This document shows positions 34,874 through 37,473 of a stretch of 37,473 bases of DNA, piece after piece. The DNA is taken from the NCBI GenBank assembly GCA_022614695.1, contig JAKEIC010000066.1, positions 1 to 37,473 of the forward strand, read 5' to 3'. A program made the translations under genes and the position numbers. This DNA comes from Planctomycetales bacterium (GTDB taxonomy: Bacteria; Planctomycetota; JAKEIC01). The notes beneath the pieces are model-generated. The model saw only the letters and a list, made by a program, of their open reading frames with translations. It did no database searches and had not been told where the DNA came from. How positions within the stretch are numbered: the stretch's first letter is position 1; the number at the start of each line of letters is the position of its first letter.

Positions 34874-35880
34874 TGTCCCGCGGCCGCGTCGAGAGGTTCG
34901 TGATCCGCAGCGAGGCGCTTCGGGGGAACCCTCTGGGGGACCCCGCGGAGCGCGAGGTCGCGGTCTACCTTCCCCCGGGCTACGACGAGGAGCCGCGGCG
35001 GCGCTATCCCTGCGTCGTGGTCCTCACGGGCTACACGGGCCGGGGCGTGATGCTCCTCAACCGCACCGGCTGGGGCGAGGGGCTCGACGAGCGCATGGAC
35101 CGGCTGGTCGCGAGCGGCGCCTGCCCCCCGATGATCCTGGCGATGCCCGACTGCTTCACGCGGCTCGGGGGATCGCAGTACCTCGACTCCGCGGCGACGG
35201 GCCGCTACGAGACGCACCTGGTCTCGGAGTTCGTCCCCGAGGTGGACCGCCGCGTCCGGACGATCCCCGACTCGGCCCACCGCGGGATCATGGGGAAGTC
35301 CTCCGGCGGCTACGGCGCGATCGTGCAGGCGATGCGCCACCCCGAGCTCTTCGGCGCCTGCGCGGATCACAGCGGCGACTCGGCCTTCGAGTACTGCTAC
35401 CTCCCCGACTTCGTGAAGGTGGTCCGCGCCGTCGCGAAGCACGGCTCGCTCGAGAAGTTCCTCGAGGCCTTCGCGGCAGCGCCGAAGAAGGGGAAGGAGC
35501 TGATCGAGGTCATGAACATCCTGGCCATGGCCTCGAGCTACTCGCCGAACCCCGCCAAGGAGCCCCCGCTCGCCTTCGATCTCCCGTTCGATCTCGAATC
35601 CGGGGAGCTGCTCCCGGACGTCTGGCGCCGCTGGCTCGAGTGGGACCCGGTCGAGATGGTCGCCAGGCACGAGGCGGCCCTCCGCGGGCTCCGGCTCCTC
35701 TTCGTGGACTGCGGGCGCAAGGACGAGTTTGCGCTGGACGTCGGCGCGCGCATCCTCGTGAGGCGCCTGCGCGCGCGCGGGATCCCGGTCGAGCACGAGG
35801 AGTTCGACGACGGCCACATGGACATCGCGTACCGCTACGACGTCTCGCTCCCGAAGCTGGCGCGGGCGCTCACGCCGTAG
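34873..35880 (+). CDS. Esterase D/FrmB-type alpha/beta hydrolase
   Basis: A 335-residue protein from GTG 34873, whose G is the last base of the previous stop; a GTG nine codons earlier is also in frame but overlaps the upstream gene. The serine-hydrolase elbow is GKSSG (141-145) with S143. Probable D284 (CGRKDEF) and H315 (DDGHMD) complete the triad. VAVYLPPGYD (29-38) and YPCVVVLTGYTG are typical of the putative-esterase family (PF00756), which includes S-formylglutathione hydrolase, enterochelin esterase and mycolyltransferases. There is no signal peptide, so it is probably cytoplasmic. The exact substrate is unknown. Confidence 0.88.
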   Translation: MSRGRVERFVIRSEALRGNPLGDPAEREVAVYLPPGYDEEPRRRYPCVVVLTGYTGRGVMLLNRTGWGEGLDERMDRLVASGACPPMILAMPDCFTRLGGSQYLDSAATGRYETHLVSEFVPEVDRRVRTIPDSAHRGIMGKSSGGYGAIVQAMRHPELFGACADHSGDSAFEYCYLPDFVKVVRAVAKHGSLEKFLEAFAAAPKKGKELIEVMNILAMASSYSPNPAKEPPLAFDLPFDLESGELLPDVWRRWLEWDPVEMVARHEAALRGLRLLFVDCGRKDEFALDVGARILVRRLRARGIPVEHEEFDDGHMDIAYRYDVSLPKLARALTP

Positions 35881-35891
35881 CGGCCCTCCCG

Positions 35892-35920
35892 TTGTCGCCC
35901 TCCGGGGTCTGCCGTATCAT
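35892..35920 (+). promoter_or_regulatory. Sigma-70 promoter of citrate synthase
   Basis: TTGTCG (35892-35897), 17-base spacer, TATCAT (35915-35920). The leader to the ATG at 35964 is about 37 bases and carries GAGGAGGT at 35953-35960. Confidence 0.65.
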
Positions 35921-35963
35921 CCGCCCGGGCGCCGCCGGCCGGCCCCGCGCGCGAGGAGGTCCG

Positions 35964-37115
35964 ATGGCCCAGAAGCCCAGCGGCCGTTTCGAGGGCGAGG
36001 GACTCGAGGGGATCAAGGTCTCCCAGACGGAGGTCTGCTTCATTGACGGGGGGGGCCCCGATCGCGCCGCCAAGCTCCTCTACCGCGGCTACAACATCCA
36101 CGACCTCGCGGTCCAGTCGTCCTACGAGGAGACGGTCCACCTCCTCCTCTACGGGACCCTCCCCACCCGCTCCCAGCTCGACGACCTGCGCCGGAAGCTC
36201 GGCGGGATGCGCGCCCTCCCGCCCGAGGTGCTCAAGTTCCTCCAGTCCCTCCCGAGGACCGCGAAGCCGATGGACGTGCTCCGGACCGCCGTCTCGGCGC
36301 TCTCCTTCTCGGACCCCCGGTCCGACGACGTCTCGGTGGAGGTCGCGCGCGAGAAGGGGCTCCGGCTCGTCGCGCAGTTCGGGACCATCATGGCGGCCTG
36401 GGACCGGGTCCGGAGCGGGAAGGTCCCCGTCCCGCCGGACCCGGAGCTCGGCCACGCGGCGAACTTCCTCCTCATGCAGCGCGGCCAGAAGGCGGACGAC
36501 CTCGAGTCGCGCGCCCTGGACGTCTGCCTCGTGCTCCACGCCGAGCACGACTTCAACGCCTCGACCTTCTCCGCCCGCGTCACGATCGCGACCCTCACCG
36601 ACTTCTACTCCGCGATCACGTCGGCGGTCGGAACCCTCAAGGGCCCGCTGCACGGCGGCGCGAACGAGGGCGTCATGAAGAACCTGAACGAGATCGGGAC
36701 GCCCGACAAGGTCGAAGGCTGGGTGCAGAAGCAGTTCGCGGCGAAGCAGAAGATCATGGGATTCGGCCACCGGGTCTACAAAACCGAGGACCCCCGCGCG
36801 ACCCACCTCCGCAAGATGAGCCTCGAGTTGGGCAAGCGCCGCGGCAACACGACGCTCTACGACATGAGCATCGCGATGGAGGGCGCCGTGAAGCGGGAGA
36901 AAGGGCTCTCGCCGAACGTGGACTTCTACTCGGCGACCGTGTACCACGCGATCGGGCTCCCGCTCGACCTCTTCACGCCGATCTTCGCCGTCTCGCGAAT
37001 CGCCGGCTGGAGCGCCCACGTGATCGAGCAGCTCTCCAACAACCGCCTGATCCGCCCGCTCTCCGAGTACGTGGGGGCGGCGGAGCGCCCCTACCTGCCC
37101 GTCGAGAAGCGCTAG
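35964..37115 (+). CDS. gltA: Citrate synthase
   Basis: A 383-residue protein that condenses acetyl-CoA and oxaloacetate, the entry step of the TCA cycle. Motifs: GYNIHDLA (42-49), LHAEHDFNAS (191-200), catalytic H230 in GPLHGGANE, catalytic H269 in GFGHRVYKT and catalytic D320 in NVDFYSATVYHAIGLP. Its length fits the short bacterial/archaeal-type citrate synthases that also include 2-methylcitrate synthases, so activity toward propionyl-CoA cannot be excluded. The ATG at 35964 with GAGGAGGT upstream is preferred over a longer open frame that overlaps the esterase. It has its own promoter. A 9-bp stem-loop follows at 37154-37188. Confidence 0.94.
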   Translation: MAQKPSGRFEGEGLEGIKVSQTEVCFIDGGGPDRAAKLLYRGYNIHDLAVQSSYEETVHLLLYGTLPTRSQLDDLRRKLGGMRALPPEVLKFLQSLPRTAKPMDVLRTAVSALSFSDPRSDDVSVEVAREKGLRLVAQFGTIMAAWDRVRSGKVPVPPDPELGHAANFLLMQRGQKADDLESRALDVCLVLHAEHDFNASTFSARVTIATLTDFYSAITSAVGTLKGPLHGGANEGVMKNLNEIGTPDKVEGWVQKQFAAKQKIMGFGHRVYKTEDPRATHLRKMSLELGKRRGNTTLYDMSIAMEGAVKREKGLSPNVDFYSATVYHAIGLPLDLFTPIFAVSRIAGWSAHVIEQLSNNRLIRPLSEYVGAAERPYLPVEKR

Positions 37116-37407
37116 CCCGATCCGGCAACGCGGTGACCGATTCGTAAACGCCGGTTGACGGAGCCTGTTCCCTCTCGAGTCCGTCAACACCCTTTCCGCA
37201 AGCCGCTTGCGCAAGCGACTGAGGCTATGTAAGTTGCGGAGACTCCCCAGGGGTCGCGCTTGGCTCTCCACCCCTCCCGGGGGCATCGTGGCGGAACAGG
37301 CTTTGCCTTACGGAGTTCAGCGGATGGCTTCCCCATCGCATTGTCTCATGTGCTCGCCCGGGTCCGATCCGGGGGTGGGATCGGTCCGTTGGGCAGGAGG
37401 TGACGGC
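37116..37407 (+). promoter_or_regulatory. Structured intergenic region / long leader with possible pseudoknot
   Basis: Non-coding stretch of 292 bases between citrate synthase and the next gene. It holds a 9-bp stem, 37154-37162 with 37180-37188 (gttgacgga/tccgtcaac). It also holds a 14-bp perfect palindrome 37204-37217 (cgcttgcgcaagcg), a hairpin 37319-37338 (gatgg/ccatc core) and a 7-bp hairpin 37364-37370/37378-37384 (ccgatcc/ggatcgg) just before the AGGAGG at 37395-37400. The loop of the first stem contains 37162-37171 (agcctgttcc), a perfect complement of 37293-37302 (ggaacaggct), so a long-range pseudoknot or switch is possible. It matches no riboswitch class I could recognise. The first stem may also end citrate synthase transcription. 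Confidence 0.5.
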
Positions 37408-37473
37408 ATGACGAGTCGCACGACGGGATTCCGGACGTTCGTCACGGCAGGGCTCCTCGGAGCGGCCGCGCTC
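37408..37473 (+). CDS. 5' end of an exported or membrane protein (cut by window end)
   Basis: ATG 37408 with AGGAGG at 37395-37400 opens a frame of 22 residues to the window edge (MTSRTTGFRTFVTAGLLGAAAL). Basic residues followed by an Ala/Leu/Gly-rich stretch look like a signal peptide or first membrane helix. Nothing more can be said of its function. The long structured region ahead of it makes post-transcriptional control plausible. Confidence 0.6.
   Translation, partial: MTSRTTGFRTFVTAGLLGAAAL

Noticed and set aside
37154..37188. Classical intrinsic terminator after citrate synthase
   Set aside because: The 9-bp stem has a 17-base loop and no T-tract after it; better listed as part of the structured leader, with termination only a possibility.

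Overview
The window is a very GC-rich stretch of a diderm (outer-membrane) bacterial chromosome. Housekeeping genes flank a large accessory block of giant repeat lipoproteins. Lipobox signal peptides, a probable outer-membrane barrel with a terminal Phe, DUF1579 and DUF6263-like exported proteins, a Ser/Thr-kinase/TPR remnant and TIG/kelch giants suggest a Planctomycetota- or Myxococcota-like lineage. The phylum is a low-confidence guess: no rRNA or tRNA gene was found to fix it.

Layout. (1) 1-2751: the 3' end of a probable dnaG, then rpoD and a coiled-coil zinc-ribbon protein. (2) 2751-2919: a nested palindromic element of about 169 bp that starts at the zinc-ribbon stop codon. (3) 3051-7322: a tightly packed signalling operon (GAF histidine kinase, CheY-like regulator, two paralogous receiver-PAS proteins) that runs into an exported DUF1579 protein; a second DUF1579 gene follows. 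(4) 8028-9441: a lipoprotein with two truncated-haemoglobin domains and a DUF486 membrane protein. (5) 9450-12424, minus strand: three exported proteins (CBM9-like, alpha/beta hydrolase, Gly-rich DUF6263-like). (6) 12491-14479: a Ser/Thr kinase lacking its N-lobe and catalytic loop, fused to TPRs. (7) 14486-17247, minus strand: bipA/typA with an overlapping aldo-keto reductase. (8) 17414-34873: the accessory centrepiece. Three paralogous lipoproteins of 1329, 1025 and 2660 aa are each built as TIG stalk, FN3, 14 kelch blades and a galactose-oxidase-like C-terminal domain. A putative outer-membrane barrel protein lies between the second and third, and a 7-repeat delta-60-type lipoprotein follows. 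(9) 34873-37115: an esterase and citrate synthase. (10) 37116-37407: a structured leader ahead of a gene cut by the window end.

How they fit. The three giants share an invariant head (FN3 + 14 blades + cap) on stalks of 4, 1 and 20 TIG domains. That is the pattern expected of a surface display family that varies in reach. The 20-TIG stalk shows a higher-order repeat of six domains (about 1.53 kb), and the second and third giants share a nearly identical 80-bp 3' end, so the family is evolving by duplication and probably gene conversion. Several genes here appear to be transcribed from -10 boxes so close to the start codon, with no Shine-Dalgarno sequence, that their mRNAs should be leaderless. 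Others have good Shine-Dalgarno sites, two of them next to hairpins that could mask them.
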